From WJMT01 sp964456985 (GTDB lineage Bacteria; Acidobacteriota; Aminicenantia; Aminicenantales; Aminicenantaceae): a stretch of 64,000 bases of DNA. The DNA is taken from NCBI GenBank assembly GCA_964456985.1, contig CAYWDH010000007.1, forward strand, positions 1 to 64,000. The letters are read 5' to 3'. Both the position numbers and the translations under genes were made by a program. Of this stretch, positions 31,727 to 40,341 are shown piece by piece (positions within the stretch are counted from its first letter, which is position 1; each line of letters opens with the position of its first letter). The notes under the pieces were generated by a model. It was not told where the DNA came from. It saw only the letters and a list, made by a program, of their open reading frames with translations, and searched no databases.

Positions 31727-34135
31727 TCATGGTTGTTCAAGGAGGTTGGTCTCAAAAACACTTCCGTCTTTTTTAAAGTAGAGAGTCTTGATCTCAAGAG
31801 GCCCAAGAGAGTCTCTGTATGTCATGTCCGGTTTTTTCACATGAACTACAGTTTTTGTGGAAATGCCGGCCGCTTCCTGGATCCTTATGACAAGCGCCTC
31901 TCCATCCTCTGACCGCTTGCATGCCAGGAGTCTTACATTTTCCGGGCTTAATGAAAGAAGGTCAGGGATATCTATATGTCCCGCCGGAAGATGGGAAAGG
32001 GCAAAGGGAGGTGAAGAGAGCCAGTCAGCCAAAGCAGGTAATTTCCGGAGAATGGATTCAGGCTCTCCGGGAACCACCAGGAGGCGCACAAAATGCTCAC
32101 CCATATCCATACATTTATGACTGGGATGGCTCTTTAAATCAAATTCCCGCTCATGACAGTACGCCGCGCTCCGTAAAACCGAGAGCCTTATCTCGCCGTC
32201 TTTAAAATCAAATCCGTGCTGCCCGCTGTTCACAATTCCGACTGAAGCTGGCTTTCCGTTTATCCGGCCCCTTACAAAAAGCCATCTCCTGTGTACATAC
32301 TCCCCTCCGTCAGCAGGCCTCCGGGTGAGCCCTCCGGGAATCTCACAGAGAACAGGGCCTTTTTTGAAATTCGTAGGTATGGATAACTTCAGCCGCCTGT
32401 GTTTGTGATTCCACAGAATCCTCAATCTGTATTCAAGAACAGGCCATTGGGAATAGGAAAAAGTCCTCATCTTAATGAAGCTTTTATCATATTTCCATTC
32501 AGATTCGTGAATCATCCGCACAGGCCCTTTTTCAACTACTCTCAAGCTTTCTGGTATTAATTCAAACACTCCTTCTTTTTCCCTATATCTTTTGATTCCG
32601 GTTCCCCAGGAATCTCCGGAGTCTTTTATGACCAGTGGCTGCATAAGAGACCCGGAGAGAATTAGTTCATTCCGGGGCCCACAAAGTTTTTCGATCAAGC
32701 CAGACCTCGGATTTATCTCATAATCAAGGGCTGATTTGAACTCTCCTCTCTTTGCTTTCCCTTTTTTGACTTTCAATTGAAAGCGGGATATTCCCATTCC
32801 TGGCAAGTGATTGAAAAATGATATCTTCCTCCGCCATCCGTTAAAAGGAAGCATAGCTTCCGGCTGTTCTTCTTGGCAAATAATCTTCTCTCCGCTTAGA
32901 GAGGACAGCTCAGTATACCAGTTCCCCTCCCATTTGGGACGATGGGAGATCATGAATTCCCCTTCAACAGGAACCTCAGTTAAAGAGGGATTGGTATTCA
33001 ATACAGTTATAGGAAGGGAAGGGCTGTTTTTATGCGGCTTATTCAAGGCTGTTACAGTTTTCATTCTGAGGCGTCTTGCAGAATCCATGGCCTTCCCGTA
33101 CAAATCCAGGGCGTCCCTTTCCGCAGGTTCAGTGCACGAACCCGGAAGGATATCATGAAAGTCATTAAACAGATGATTTCTCCAGGCTTCCTTTATTCTC
33201 TCCTCCGGATAGGGAACCCCTTCCAGCCACCAGGCGGCCGCATTTATGGATTCGGTCTGGTGTAAAAGCCCGGCGCTTTCAATGGCCTTTCTTTTGACCC
33301 GGGAAAGGGATGTGTAGCACCCGGTAAACACGCGCTGAAGCCCTCCTTTAAAAACAGGCGCATCTTTAAGGGAGCTTTTCACGGCTCGATAATACAGATC
33401 CGGAGTGCTGTGGCGGAAATCCACCCGGTCTTCTTTTTTTATAAAATCACGGATTTGCTTCAGGTCCTCTCTCGTCGCACCTCCCCCGTGATCTCCGATC
33501 CCCCAGAAAACAGGGATGTCCTGTCTTTTTTTTAAGGCCAGCTCTGTTCCCTGTCTAAGTCTTTCCTTTATATCATGGTATTCTGTGTGATAGAGTCCGA
33601 CCGGGATCCTCAAGGCTGCGATCTCAGTTCCGTCGCATCCCTGCCAGCGGTAAAGAGAGGACGGAAGTTTTAACTGGTCTTCCTGCGGACGCATATGGAT
33701 ATACATCTTGTATCCGCTTTTTCTGAGAATTTGAGGAAGTCCCTCACTGTGTCCAAAAGAATCGAAATTATAGGCCACCTCGGGGAATGAATGGAAATAC
33801 TTCTTAAAAAATGTCCTGCCCTCCATAATCTGCCGGATAATAGATTCAGTGGATATAAGATTCACATCCGGCTGCAGATACCATCCTCCGCTTACAGCCC
33901 ACTTTCCCTTTTTCACCAACTCCCGGATCCTTTTGAATAAAGAAGGGTCATGCTCCATGACCCACTCATAGAGAACCGCTTCATTGTGATTGAAAATAAA
34001 GTCTTCGTGTTCGTTGAGGATCTCAACAGCGCTTGAGAAAGTCGAGAGCGCTTCCGCGCATCCCTCTTCCCACTGCCACTGCCACACCGGATCCAAATGG
34101 GCATTGCAGATCAGATGCACACATGGCTTTTTCAT
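31727..34135 (-). CDS. GH38-family alpha-mannosidase
   Basis: An 802-residue glycoside hydrolase of family 38, retaining alpha-mannosidase with a zinc site. The N-terminal catalytic domain shows HLDPVWQWQWEEG (13-25; His13 and Asp15 zinc ligands) and NFDSFGHSEG with the nucleophile Asp125. The three-helix bundle (about 270-350) includes the HNLFNDFHDILPGSC-like segment NHLFNDFHDILPGSC, which carries a further zinc-ligand His. The C-terminal beta domain completes the fold. No signal peptide, so cytoplasmic, acting on imported mannosides. A sodium:solute symporter gene lies downstream of its promoter region on the same strand. Confidence 0.92.
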   Translation of the reverse strand: MKKPCVHLICNAHLDPVWQWQWEEGCAEALSTFSSAVEILNEHEDFIFNHNEAVLYEWVMEHDPSLFKRIRELVKKGKWAVSGGWYLQPDVNLISTESIIRQIMEGRTFFKKYFHSFPEVAYNFDSFGHSEGLPQILRKSGYKMYIHMRPQEDQLKLPSSLYRWQGCDGTEIAALRIPVGLYHTEYHDIKERLRQGTELALKKRQDIPVFWGIGDHGGGATREDLKQIRDFIKKEDRVDFRHSTPDLYYRAVKSSLKDAPVFKGGLQRVFTGCYTSLSRVKRKAIESAGLLHQTESINAAAWWLEGVPYPEERIKEAWRNHLFNDFHDILPGSCTEPAERDALDLYGKAMDSARRLRMKTVTALNKPHKNSPSLPITVLNTNPSLTEVPVEGEFMISHRPKWEGNWYTELSSLSGEKIICQEEQPEAMLPFNGWRRKISFFNHLPGMGISRFQLKVKKGKAKRGEFKSALDYEINPRSGLIEKLCGPRNELILSGSLMQPLVIKDSGDSWGTGIKRYREKEGVFELIPESLRVVEKGPVRMIHESEWKYDKSFIKMRTFSYSQWPVLEYRLRILWNHKHRRLKLSIPTNFKKGPVLCEIPGGLTRRPADGGEYVHRRWLFVRGRINGKPASVGIVNSGQHGFDFKDGEIRLSVLRSAAYCHEREFDLKSHPSHKCMDMGEHFVRLLVVPGEPESILRKLPALADWLSSPPFALSHLPAGHIDIPDLLSLSPENVRLLACKRSEDGEALVIRIQEAAGISTKTVVHVKKPDMTYRDSLGPLEIKTLYFKKDGSVFETNLLEQP

Positions 34136-34140
34136 TCAAC

Positions 34141-34168
34141 CTGACCTATTCAAAAAAAATGGCGATGT
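34141..34168 (-). promoter_or_regulatory. Shared leader motif, copy before GH38
   Basis: A 28-bp stretch beginning CTGACCTATTCA on the plus strand and ending TGGCGATGT; 26 of 28 bases match 49761-49788. It ends 6 bp from the GH38 start codon. A weaker relative is at 28111-28136. Confidence 0.45.
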
Positions 34169-34249
34169 CATCATTATTATTTTATTTTCTGCGATATATA
34201 AGATCTTTTCAAGAATAATGAATTGAACATTTTTTTACTCATGAATAAA

Positions 34250-36007
34250 TCAGGTTTCCCTTGCCGGCAGCTTTTTATACCACGTAAAATAGAGCACAAA
34301 AGCAAACACAATGGCCACGGCCCCCCAGACTGCAGTGCTGTTCCATCTTCTGAGAAAAGCATAAAAAGGGATCAATGCCAAAGAAAACTGAAACACAGCG
34401 GTTAAAATTCCGTTCAGAGCATCAAAGAGCGGCATCCGGTCCTTTGGAGGTACAAGTCCTCTTTTTTCTGCTTCCTCTCTTACCGGCTTCCAGAACCCGA
34501 AAGGCCTTATTCTGGAATAAAAATCAACCAGCACATCCTTATCAGGAGGCTTTTCTAGAAATCCAAAAAACATAGTCACGGCAAAACAGGCCGCGATATC
34601 TATGCCCAGTGATTTGGGGTCTGACCAATGGCCGAAAAACAATTTTTGAAGAGCTATGAGCCCGGCGGAAGCAGCCATGCTTTTATAGAAGGCTTTGGCG
34701 GAAAAGCGCCACCAGTGCCACCTCATGGTCGCTGGCACCAGAATCATGGTCAAAACCACAAAAATCATGGTCTCCCAGGCCGAGATGATATCCTCAAACG
34801 ACATACTGGCCACAAATCCGATCATAAGCATGACCACTGAGGCCAGCTGCCCGAGCCTCACCAGCTGCTTCTGTGTCAGATTTTTAATAAAATATCTTTT
34901 CAGAAAATCATTTACGATCACAGAGCTCGTCACATTGATCATGGCATCCAGAGTGGACATCAAAGCCGCGAGAAGGACCGCTATGAAAAGCCCTCTCATT
35001 CCGACCGGAAGTTTGAGTATAACCAGAGGCATGATCTTTTCCGCATCGAATCCGGCCTGAGTCCCCAGAAAAAAAACACCCAGCACAAGGAAAGCACAGC
35101 CCATGATCCACCGGGCCGTATACCCCACGGTCCACATACCTCCGGCCAAAGCCGCATCTCTAGAACTGCGGGCACTCAGGAAAAATTGAAAATCCCAGAC
35201 ATTGGGACCAGCCAGAATCCGAAATACCAGCCAAGAAAATCCGGCCACCATAACAGGACCGAACAAATAGAAATGGTGGTAGCTTTCAGGGGATGACTGC
35301 AGATACCCGGACCACAGCTTCCAGGGGATTTTTAAAGAATGCCACCCCGCGTTTTTACTGGAAAAAATCTGAGCCAACTGGTTATTGGTAAACACCATGA
35401 TAGATAAAATGACCGCTCCTACCCCGATAAGAAGCGTCTGCAGCATATCCGTTAATATCACGCCGAAAAATCCTGCAAGAGTCACATAGATACCTACGGC
35501 TGCAAAAACGATAAACGTAGCCAGTTCGCGGGAGAGAGGCAAAAATTCTTCAGCGAATTTTCCTATGCCCACAGCAATATAGGTGAGGTTAAAAATCATA
35601 AGAAGGAGCAAGAACAGAGCTGAGGCAATGCGGGCTTTTTCAGCATCTCTTGTGTCTCCGTACCGGGTCCTGTTCCATTCGGCAAAGGTCATCACACCTG
35701 AGCGCCGGATCCATTTAGCCTGAAAAGCCATGTAGAAACAGATGATAAACCATCCCCAGTAGATATGGGTGACCCACACAGCTTTAAGCCCCAGATAATA
35801 CAGAGCCCCAACCATAGCCATGGTGCCGCCGATATCAATGTAGCTGGAACACCCTGCCAGCCCAAGCATCCACCAGGGGACATTGCGGCCGGCCAGATAG
35901 TAAGAAGCCAAGCCTTTGGTAGCTCTTTTTTTGACCCAGAATCCCAGAACAGCAATAAAGACCAGATAGCCCAGAATAAGAGAAAGATCAGTCGGAGAAA
36001 GTTTCAT
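34250..36007 (-). CDS. Sodium:solute symporter (SSS family)
   Basis: A 585-residue inner-membrane sodium-coupled transporter with about 14 helices. The SSS pattern is clear: YYLAGRNVPWWMLGLAGCSSY near helix 2, then NVWDFQFFLSARSSRDAALAG and LPVGMRGLFIAVLLAALMSTLDAMINVTSS, which includes the helix-8 sodium-site serines/threonines. Long C-terminal extension (about 60 residues with two extra helices). Position beside the mannosidase and sugar enzymes suggests sugar or glycoside uptake; many relatives transport monosaccharides. Confidence 0.9.
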   Translation of the reverse strand: MKLSPTDLSLILGYLVFIAVLGFWVKKRATKGLASYYLAGRNVPWWMLGLAGCSSYIDIGGTMAMVGALYYLGLKAVWVTHIYWGWFIICFYMAFQAKWIRRSGVMTFAEWNRTRYGDTRDAEKARIASALFLLLLMIFNLTYIAVGIGKFAEEFLPLSRELATFIVFAAVGIYVTLAGFFGVILTDMLQTLLIGVGAVILSIMVFTNNQLAQIFSSKNAGWHSLKIPWKLWSGYLQSSPESYHHFYLFGPVMVAGFSWLVFRILAGPNVWDFQFFLSARSSRDAALAGGMWTVGYTARWIMGCAFLVLGVFFLGTQAGFDAEKIMPLVILKLPVGMRGLFIAVLLAALMSTLDAMINVTSSVIVNDFLKRYFIKNLTQKQLVRLGQLASVVMLMIGFVASMSFEDIISAWETMIFVVLTMILVPATMRWHWWRFSAKAFYKSMAASAGLIALQKLFFGHWSDPKSLGIDIAACFAVTMFFGFLEKPPDKDVLVDFYSRIRPFGFWKPVREEAEKRGLVPPKDRMPLFDALNGILTAVFQFSLALIPFYAFLRRWNSTAVWGAVAIVFAFVLYFTWYKKLPARET

Positions 36008-36021
36008 GGCTGAAAGGTATT

Positions 36022-36048
36022 TTTATATCAGGATGAAAAAGATGTCAA
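36022..36048 (-). promoter_or_regulatory. Promoter of the symporter gene, short leader
   Basis: Minus strand TTGACA (36043-36048), 15-bp spacer, TATAAA (36022-36027). The start codon (36005-36007) is only 14 nt past the -10 box and has no Shine-Dalgarno sequence. Confidence 0.45.
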
Positions 36049-36062
36049 CTCAGTCAGGAATA

Positions 36063-36461
36063 CTAAGATAGAGTTGTATTATTGACAGTCTTTTTCTTTC
36101 CCAGCAAATAGTGATTAACAACAAACATGGCGCCTATTAAAAAGGGGATTCCCACCATGACGAGGAGGGCAAACAACTCAATCCCTCCGGGACCGGCCAT
36201 AAAATAGGCTGCAAGTCCGGCAATGCACAGCATCAAAAGCAGACCGCCTATATGTTCCCGTTTCCAGGCAATGATCAGAACAATGATCATCGCAAATACA
36301 GGAATGTTCTGCATTAAAAATGCTGTAAGGATATCCCAAAAGCCCTTCTCATACTGAAATGCTTCCAGCGAGAACATCGCCCAAAAAAGAATCACTAATA
36401 TTAGCAGAATGCGTAAGATCCACGTAACAGTGCGGTTCCCTTTGTTGGTTAATTTTTTCAT
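36063..36461 (-). CDS. Small four-helix membrane protein
   Basis: A 132-residue inner-membrane protein with four predicted helices (about 12-32, 50-66, 72-88, 92-115). The central segments NIPVFAMIIVLIIAWKREHIGG and AGLAAYFMAGPGG recur in uncharacterised small membrane proteins of this kind; no function is known. Good ribosome site (AAAGGAGGC). It is 28 bp downstream of the lepB stop on the same strand and may belong to that transcript. Confidence 0.7.
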   Translation of the reverse strand: MKKLTNKGNRTVTWILRILLILVILFWAMFSLEAFQYEKGFWDILTAFLMQNIPVFAMIIVLIIAWKREHIGGLLLMLCIAGLAAYFMAGPGGIELFALLVMVGIPFLIGAMFVVNHYLLGKKKTVNNTTLS

Positions 36462-36489
36462 GTTTGCCTCCTTTATTCCTTTAAATATT

Positions 36490-37440
36490 TTAAAAAAGAT
36501 TCCTGCCTATTCTTCTCCACCGGATACCCCCCTCAGGATCAAAAGAGAAATAAACCAGCTTGGCCTTCGCGACAACGTCATTAAGCGGAATAGAGCCCCA
36601 ATGCCGCGAATCAAGACTGTTATCACGGTTGTCACCGAGCAAAAAGCAGCATCCTTCCGGAACTGTAATGGTCAGGTCTTTTCTTTCGATCCCCTTGATA
36701 TAAGAGATGACATAAGTTCCCGAATCCCCTTTCTCATATACAGTTATGGTTTTCTTCTCAATATTTTCACCCTGCCTATTCTCTAAATCCGGGTTCTCTT
36801 TACTTGATATATTTTGTCCGTTCACATAAAGGTCCATCCCTTTTATTTCGATTTTGTCTCCGGGAAGGCCTATAACCCTTTTGACATAAGGTATTGTCTT
36901 GTCTTTTGGAGACTTAAAAACAACCAGCTCACCTCTTTTTAGGCCATGGTTTTGTGCTGAATGATCAATTCTCCTGTTGGCCATGATAAGATCCCCGGGA
37001 AGCAATGTAGGAGTCATGCTTCCGGTTGTTATCCGATACGGTTGTGCAAAAAAACAGATTTTAGACAGGTCTACAATTTTTCCTAGGGGGTAAGAACTCA
37101 ATAAAATGATGAGAAGGAGGTAGATATAGAGCTTATTATAGAATTTCAGCACATAATTATTCCCTATCCGTTTAGCATACCTCCAGGCATCTGCTGCTGC
37201 CCAGATGTATATTCCCAGACTTGTTAAGACAGATAGAAGAAGAAAAAGGATCATCATTTGGCCGGAACCTAAGACACTCAACTGGGAAAAAAGAAAAGGG
37301 ACGACTGAATAGATCAGGAATATAATGATCCCTTTCCGTGGTTTCCCGTTGTAGACATGTCCTAAGCCGGTCAGAAATAAAGATAGAGCCAGGGCAAGAA
37401 GAGGTCTTCTTTTTTTGAATTTGATTTTTCTATCTTCCAT
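36490..37440 (-). CDS. lepB: Signal peptidase I with extra N-terminal membrane domain
   Basis: A 316-residue type I signal peptidase, cleaving signal peptides of secreted proteins at the outer face of the inner membrane. The catalytic Ser141 (TTGSMTPTLLPGD) and Lys187 (YVKRVIGLPGDKIE) are present, as is the box E motif LGDNRDNSLDSRHWG. Unusual is the N-terminal region of about 120 residues with four helices and the segment LFLTGLGHVYNGKPRKGIII, which resembles TM2/DUF5683-type domains. Encoded directly after the anti-sigma and ECF sigma genes. Confidence 0.93.
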   Translation of the reverse strand: MEDRKIKFKKRRPLLALALSLFLTGLGHVYNGKPRKGIIIFLIYSVVPFLFSQLSVLGSGQMMILFLLLSVLTSLGIYIWAAADAWRYAKRIGNNYVLKFYNKLYIYLLLIILLSSYPLGKIVDLSKICFFAQPYRITTGSMTPTLLPGDLIMANRRIDHSAQNHGLKRGELVVFKSPKDKTIPYVKRVIGLPGDKIEIKGMDLYVNGQNISSKENPDLENRQGENIEKKTITVYEKGDSGTYVISYIKGIERKDLTITVPEGCCFLLGDNRDNSLDSRHWGSIPLNDVVAKAKLVYFSFDPEGGIRWRRIGRNLF

Positions 37441-37466
37441 CTTTCATCCTTAATGAACCATCGTTT

Positions 37467-37829
37467 TTATATAAATGAAGCAGAGAAGCTGAATATTTTA
37501 TAGAGCCCAAAGACCAATCCGATTCCTACCATTACCCATTGAACAGCTCTCGAATACAGCATCCTCTCAAGGAGAGGGAACCACTGATAAAGAGGATTGC
37601 CGCTCTTGGTTTCTTCTTCCTCTATTTTGGCTATCATTCTGTCCGCGAAGCCAGGAGGTATCTTTGGTTCGATCACCTCGCGTACGAGGGAGTCCAGTTC
37701 CGCAACCTGGGCCGCGATTTCAGAGCAGGCGCTGCAGGAAAGAACATGTTTTTTATCCTCTTGTCTCAATTCCCTGCCCCATGCGATATCTTCCTGGATG
37801 AGGTGACAGGGACGCTGCAAATTTTTCAT
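37467..37829 (-). CDS. Zinc-finger anti-sigma factor, membrane-bound
   Basis: A 120-residue single-pass membrane protein. The N-terminal ZAS motif HxxxCxxC is at His28, Cys32 and Cys35 (KHVLSCSACSE), and one helix lies at about 95-113. This is the pattern of zinc-binding anti-sigma factors that hold an ECF sigma factor at the membrane. Its ATG overlaps the stop of the sigma gene (ATGA). The extracytoplasmic tail is very short (about 7 residues), so sensing by an outside domain is unlikely; redox or zinc loss at the ZAS site is an alternative. Confidence 0.82.
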   Translation of the reverse strand: MKNLQRPCHLIQEDIAWGRELRQEDKKHVLSCSACSEIAAQVAELDSLVREVIEPKIPPGFADRMIAKIEEEETKSGNPLYQWFPLLERMLYSRAVQWVMVGIGLVFGLYKIFSFSASFI

Positions 37830-38377
37830 AACACTTCCTCCTTTTCAAGCATTTGTCTTAAGATCTGTTTTCCCCTGAATACACGAGATTTTACGGTCCC
37901 CACAGGACATTCCTCGATCTGCGCGATCTCTTCAAGCGAAAGTTCTTCAAAATAGGATAGAACCACGGCAGCATGAAATTTTTCCGGGAGCTTGTTTATG
38001 GCATTTTGGACTTTGGAATACAGGCTGCGTTTTTCAAGAATACCCTGGGGACTTTCTTTGATATGATCTTGAGTCGCTTCCATGGAACTGTCGGAATAAT
38101 CCCTCCTCTTTATCTTTTTCGCCTTTTCATTGAGGGCACAATTTCGGGCAATTGTGATGAGCCAGGTAGAGAAAGAAGCTCCCTTATCTGCATTATAATG
38201 AGCAATATTTCTATAGGCTCTCAGGAATGTCTCCTGGGCAAGGTCTTCCTGGACCTGAGATTGAAACAGAAATTTTCCCAGAAAGGAAAATACCATTCTT
38301 TGGTAACGGATGACAAGGAGTTTGAAGGCGTTCTTGTTGCCTTTTGCGGACTGTTCGGCTAGAAAACTGTCATCCAT
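37826..38377 (-). CDS. ECF sigma factor (RpoE type)
   Basis: A 183-residue sigma-70 family protein with only regions 2 and 4: LVIRYQRMVFSFLGKFLFQS, DLAQETFLRAYRNI and FSTWLITIARN (region 2), LPEKFHAAVVLSYFEELSLE and CPVGTVKSRVFRGKQILRQ (region 4 helix-turn-helix). It heads an operon with the anti-sigma factor and lepB. A candidate ECF promoter lies just upstream. The likely role is envelope or secretion stress. Confidence 0.9.
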   Translation of the reverse strand: MDDSFLAEQSAKGNKNAFKLLVIRYQRMVFSFLGKFLFQSQVQEDLAQETFLRAYRNIAHYNADKGASFSTWLITIARNCALNEKAKKIKRRDYSDSSMEATQDHIKESPQGILEKRSLYSKVQNAINKLPEKFHAAVVLSYFEELSLEEIAQIEECPVGTVKSRVFRGKQILRQMLEKEEVL

Positions 38378-38404
38378 GGATTCTGTTGTTTCCCTCTATA
38401 TTGT

Positions 38405-38431
38405 TATACCTTTGAGGAAATAAAAAGTTCC
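38405..38431 (-). promoter_or_regulatory. Candidate ECF-type autoregulatory promoter
   Basis: Minus strand GGAAC with following T run (38427-38431), 16-bp spacer, GGTATA (38405-38410). This matches the general ECF layout (GGAAC-like -35, about 16 bp, GTATA-type -10) and lies 28 bp before the sigma gene. The rest of 38432-38620 is AT-rich and shows no gene. Confidence 0.55.
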
Positions 38432-38620
38432 CTGTTTTAAAGGCTTATGATAATACTCCTAAACAGGTGAAACCGGATGAAATAAATATTTTTTTATTTT
38501 ATCACAAAATAAATTAGATAAAAATTTCTAGTTCATTTCATCAAATTCACACCCTTCACCTCAAATCCCCCGTCTCGTCAAGCGCAGATCCACATGGCGG
38601 CTGAGGAAATGGATTTCCTG

Positions 38621-38650
38621 TTGACGGGAATTATTTTTTTTATGTATGAT
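38621..38650 (+). promoter_or_regulatory. Promoter of the DUF350 pair
   Basis: TTGACG (38621-38626), 18-bp spacer, TATGAT (38645-38650); the DUF350 ATG follows at 38687. Confidence 0.5.
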
Positions 38651-38686
38651 TTGAAAGAAAAGCGGAAATGTGACGGAAGGTTATAA

Positions 38687-39223
38687 ATGTATCTACAACA
38701 GATTCTTTTGGGATTGATTGAGCTTTTAGTCTCCATATTTATCAGTTTTGTCCTTATTGCAGGAAGCTACTGGTTCTTTATGTTTATCACCCCTCATTTT
38801 GATGAAGAGCGTCAGCTCAAGAAAAAAAATACAGCCGTAGGGATTGTTTTAGGGGGGATATTGATTGGAGAAGTTCTTGTGGTGAAACAGGCTATTTATC
38901 CTGTGATGTCTGTGATACAGCTTTTTATTCTTGGGGAGGAAAAGAATTTCTCTAACTATATAGAAATGATCGGATTGAGCTTGGGTTACGTCCTGTTCGC
39001 AGGAATTCTTGCCTTAGGTTGTATCCTTTTCAGTTTTTGGGCGTTTAATAAGCTCACTCCCCGCATCGATCAGTACGAGGAAATCAAAAACAATAACATA
39101 GCTGTTGCTGTTTTTATGGCTCTTTTTATACTGGGAATTTGTATTTTGATAAGTGATGGCGTTTCCGGTCTGACAAAGGCTCTGATACCGTTTCCTGAAA
39201 TCGGGTCAATCCCGCTTAAATGA
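38687..39223 (+). CDS. DUF350 family membrane protein (two repeats)
   Basis: A 178-residue inner-membrane protein built from two DUF350 repeats of two helices each: LIGLIELLVSIFISFVLIAG...FITPHFDEERQLKKKNTAVGI and LSLGYVLFAGILALGC...LTPRIDQYEEIKNNNIAVAV. The conserved N-x-AVA/AVG motif after the charged loop appears in both. DUF350 proteins have no proven biochemistry and often occur in small stress-linked operons. The stop overlaps the start of the next gene (ATGA). Confidence 0.82.
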   Translation: MYLQQILLGLIELLVSIFISFVLIAGSYWFFMFITPHFDEERQLKKKNTAVGIVLGGILIGEVLVVKQAIYPVMSVIQLFILGEEKNFSNYIEMIGLSLGYVLFAGILALGCILFSFWAFNKLTPRIDQYEEIKNNNIAVAVFMALFILGICILISDGVSGLTKALIPFPEIGSIPLK

Positions 39224-40341
39224 CTCCGGGCATGAAGAGTTTCCTTGTCTCTTTCATAATAATATTCATCCTCATAGGGGCCCTCTTATTTTGGGCTTCT
39301 TTATGCCAAGAGAGCTCTTATTCAGAGAATTTCTCTCTAATGGAACAGGATATCGGAAACGACTCAAGACCAAGCGCCCACTATTTCCATAAAACCGAGG
39401 GGCAAAACAATTATAATATCACTTACGGATGGGAGGATTACCAGGGAAATCCATTACGCATTTCTTTTTCATACCCAAAGCGGTTTTTGGCAGAAGCAGA
39501 AGAGGAATTTGGTTATTATCAAGAAGAGATGGATGAATATATAAATAAAAACCTTGCGGGAATAAGAGAGGAAGCCGTTGAATACCTGAGAAAAAAAACC
39601 CTCAAATTTATAAACGATAGTGAGTATTCTGATTTTATTTTTATAGAAGACAGTGAACCAGAAAAGTTTGATTTAAAACTCTCTGTCCCCTATTCTCATG
39701 CGGAGGAATATGAAGAAATCAAAGCAGAATTCAACAGAATAACCCATCAAATCGCTAATGAGCAGGAAAAATATTTCAGAAAAATTGAGAAGGAACAGAG
39801 GAAAATAAAGGAACAATTTCTTGAGATGCGGCTTCTAAGGTTTGTCGGAGACCACATAGGCGTACATTATACACATTGTGTCCAAAAAAACCGTCCCCGT
39901 GTCAAAGATGTGATGGAAGTCATGAAAGACAACAATAAAACAATGCCGCTTCAGAAATTTTTAGCCTTAATGCTTGCTTTTATACAGGAGATTCGATTTG
40001 AAATTCCTCCTATAAGGGAGAACGATAAATATATTGGAGGTTTTTGGGTTCCTCCCCGGGTTATTGTGGACAACAAGGGAGATTGTGATTCAAAAGGAGT
40101 AACCTTTGCTTCTTTATGGAGAAACTTTAAAAGCTATCCCTTGATTATAATAAGGATTCCGAATCATATGTTTCTTGGAGTAGCTATTCCGACCATAGGG
40201 GAAAATGTGCTTGTGATAAACGGCTTGAGATACACACTGTGTGAAGTCACCGGACCCGAAAAAATACCCCCTGGAATTGTGTCTAACTACAGTCTTTCTT
40301 ATCTAAAAAGCCGGAACTATGTTTACGAAATAATCAATTAA
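39220..40341 (+). CDS. Membrane-anchored transglutaminase-like protein
   Basis: A 373-residue protein: one N-terminal membrane helix (about 7-26), a long charged helical region (about 90-215, coiled-coil-like with EEYEEIKAEFNRI and EKEQRKIKEQF), and a C-terminal papain-fold domain. Cys289 in NKGDCDSKGVTFA and His316 in RIPNHMFLGV are the expected catalytic Cys and His of a transglutaminase-like protease or amidase. It is translationally coupled to the DUF350 gene. Function unknown; a periplasmic peptidase on envelope proteins or peptidoglycan is plausible. Confidence 0.72.
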   Translation: MTPGMKSFLVSFIIIFILIGALLFWASLCQESSYSENFSLMEQDIGNDSRPSAHYFHKTEGQNNYNITYGWEDYQGNPLRISFSYPKRFLAEAEEEFGYYQEEMDEYINKNLAGIREEAVEYLRKKTLKFINDSEYSDFIFIEDSEPEKFDLKLSVPYSHAEEYEEIKAEFNRITHQIANEQEKYFRKIEKEQRKIKEQFLEMRLLRFVGDHIGVHYTHCVQKNRPRVKDVMEVMKDNNKTMPLQKFLALMLAFIQEIRFEIPPIRENDKYIGGFWVPPRVIVDNKGDCDSKGVTFASLWRNFKSYPLIIIRIPNHMFLGVAIPTIGENVLVINGLRYTLCEVTGPEKIPPGIVSNYSLSYLKSRNYVYEIIN

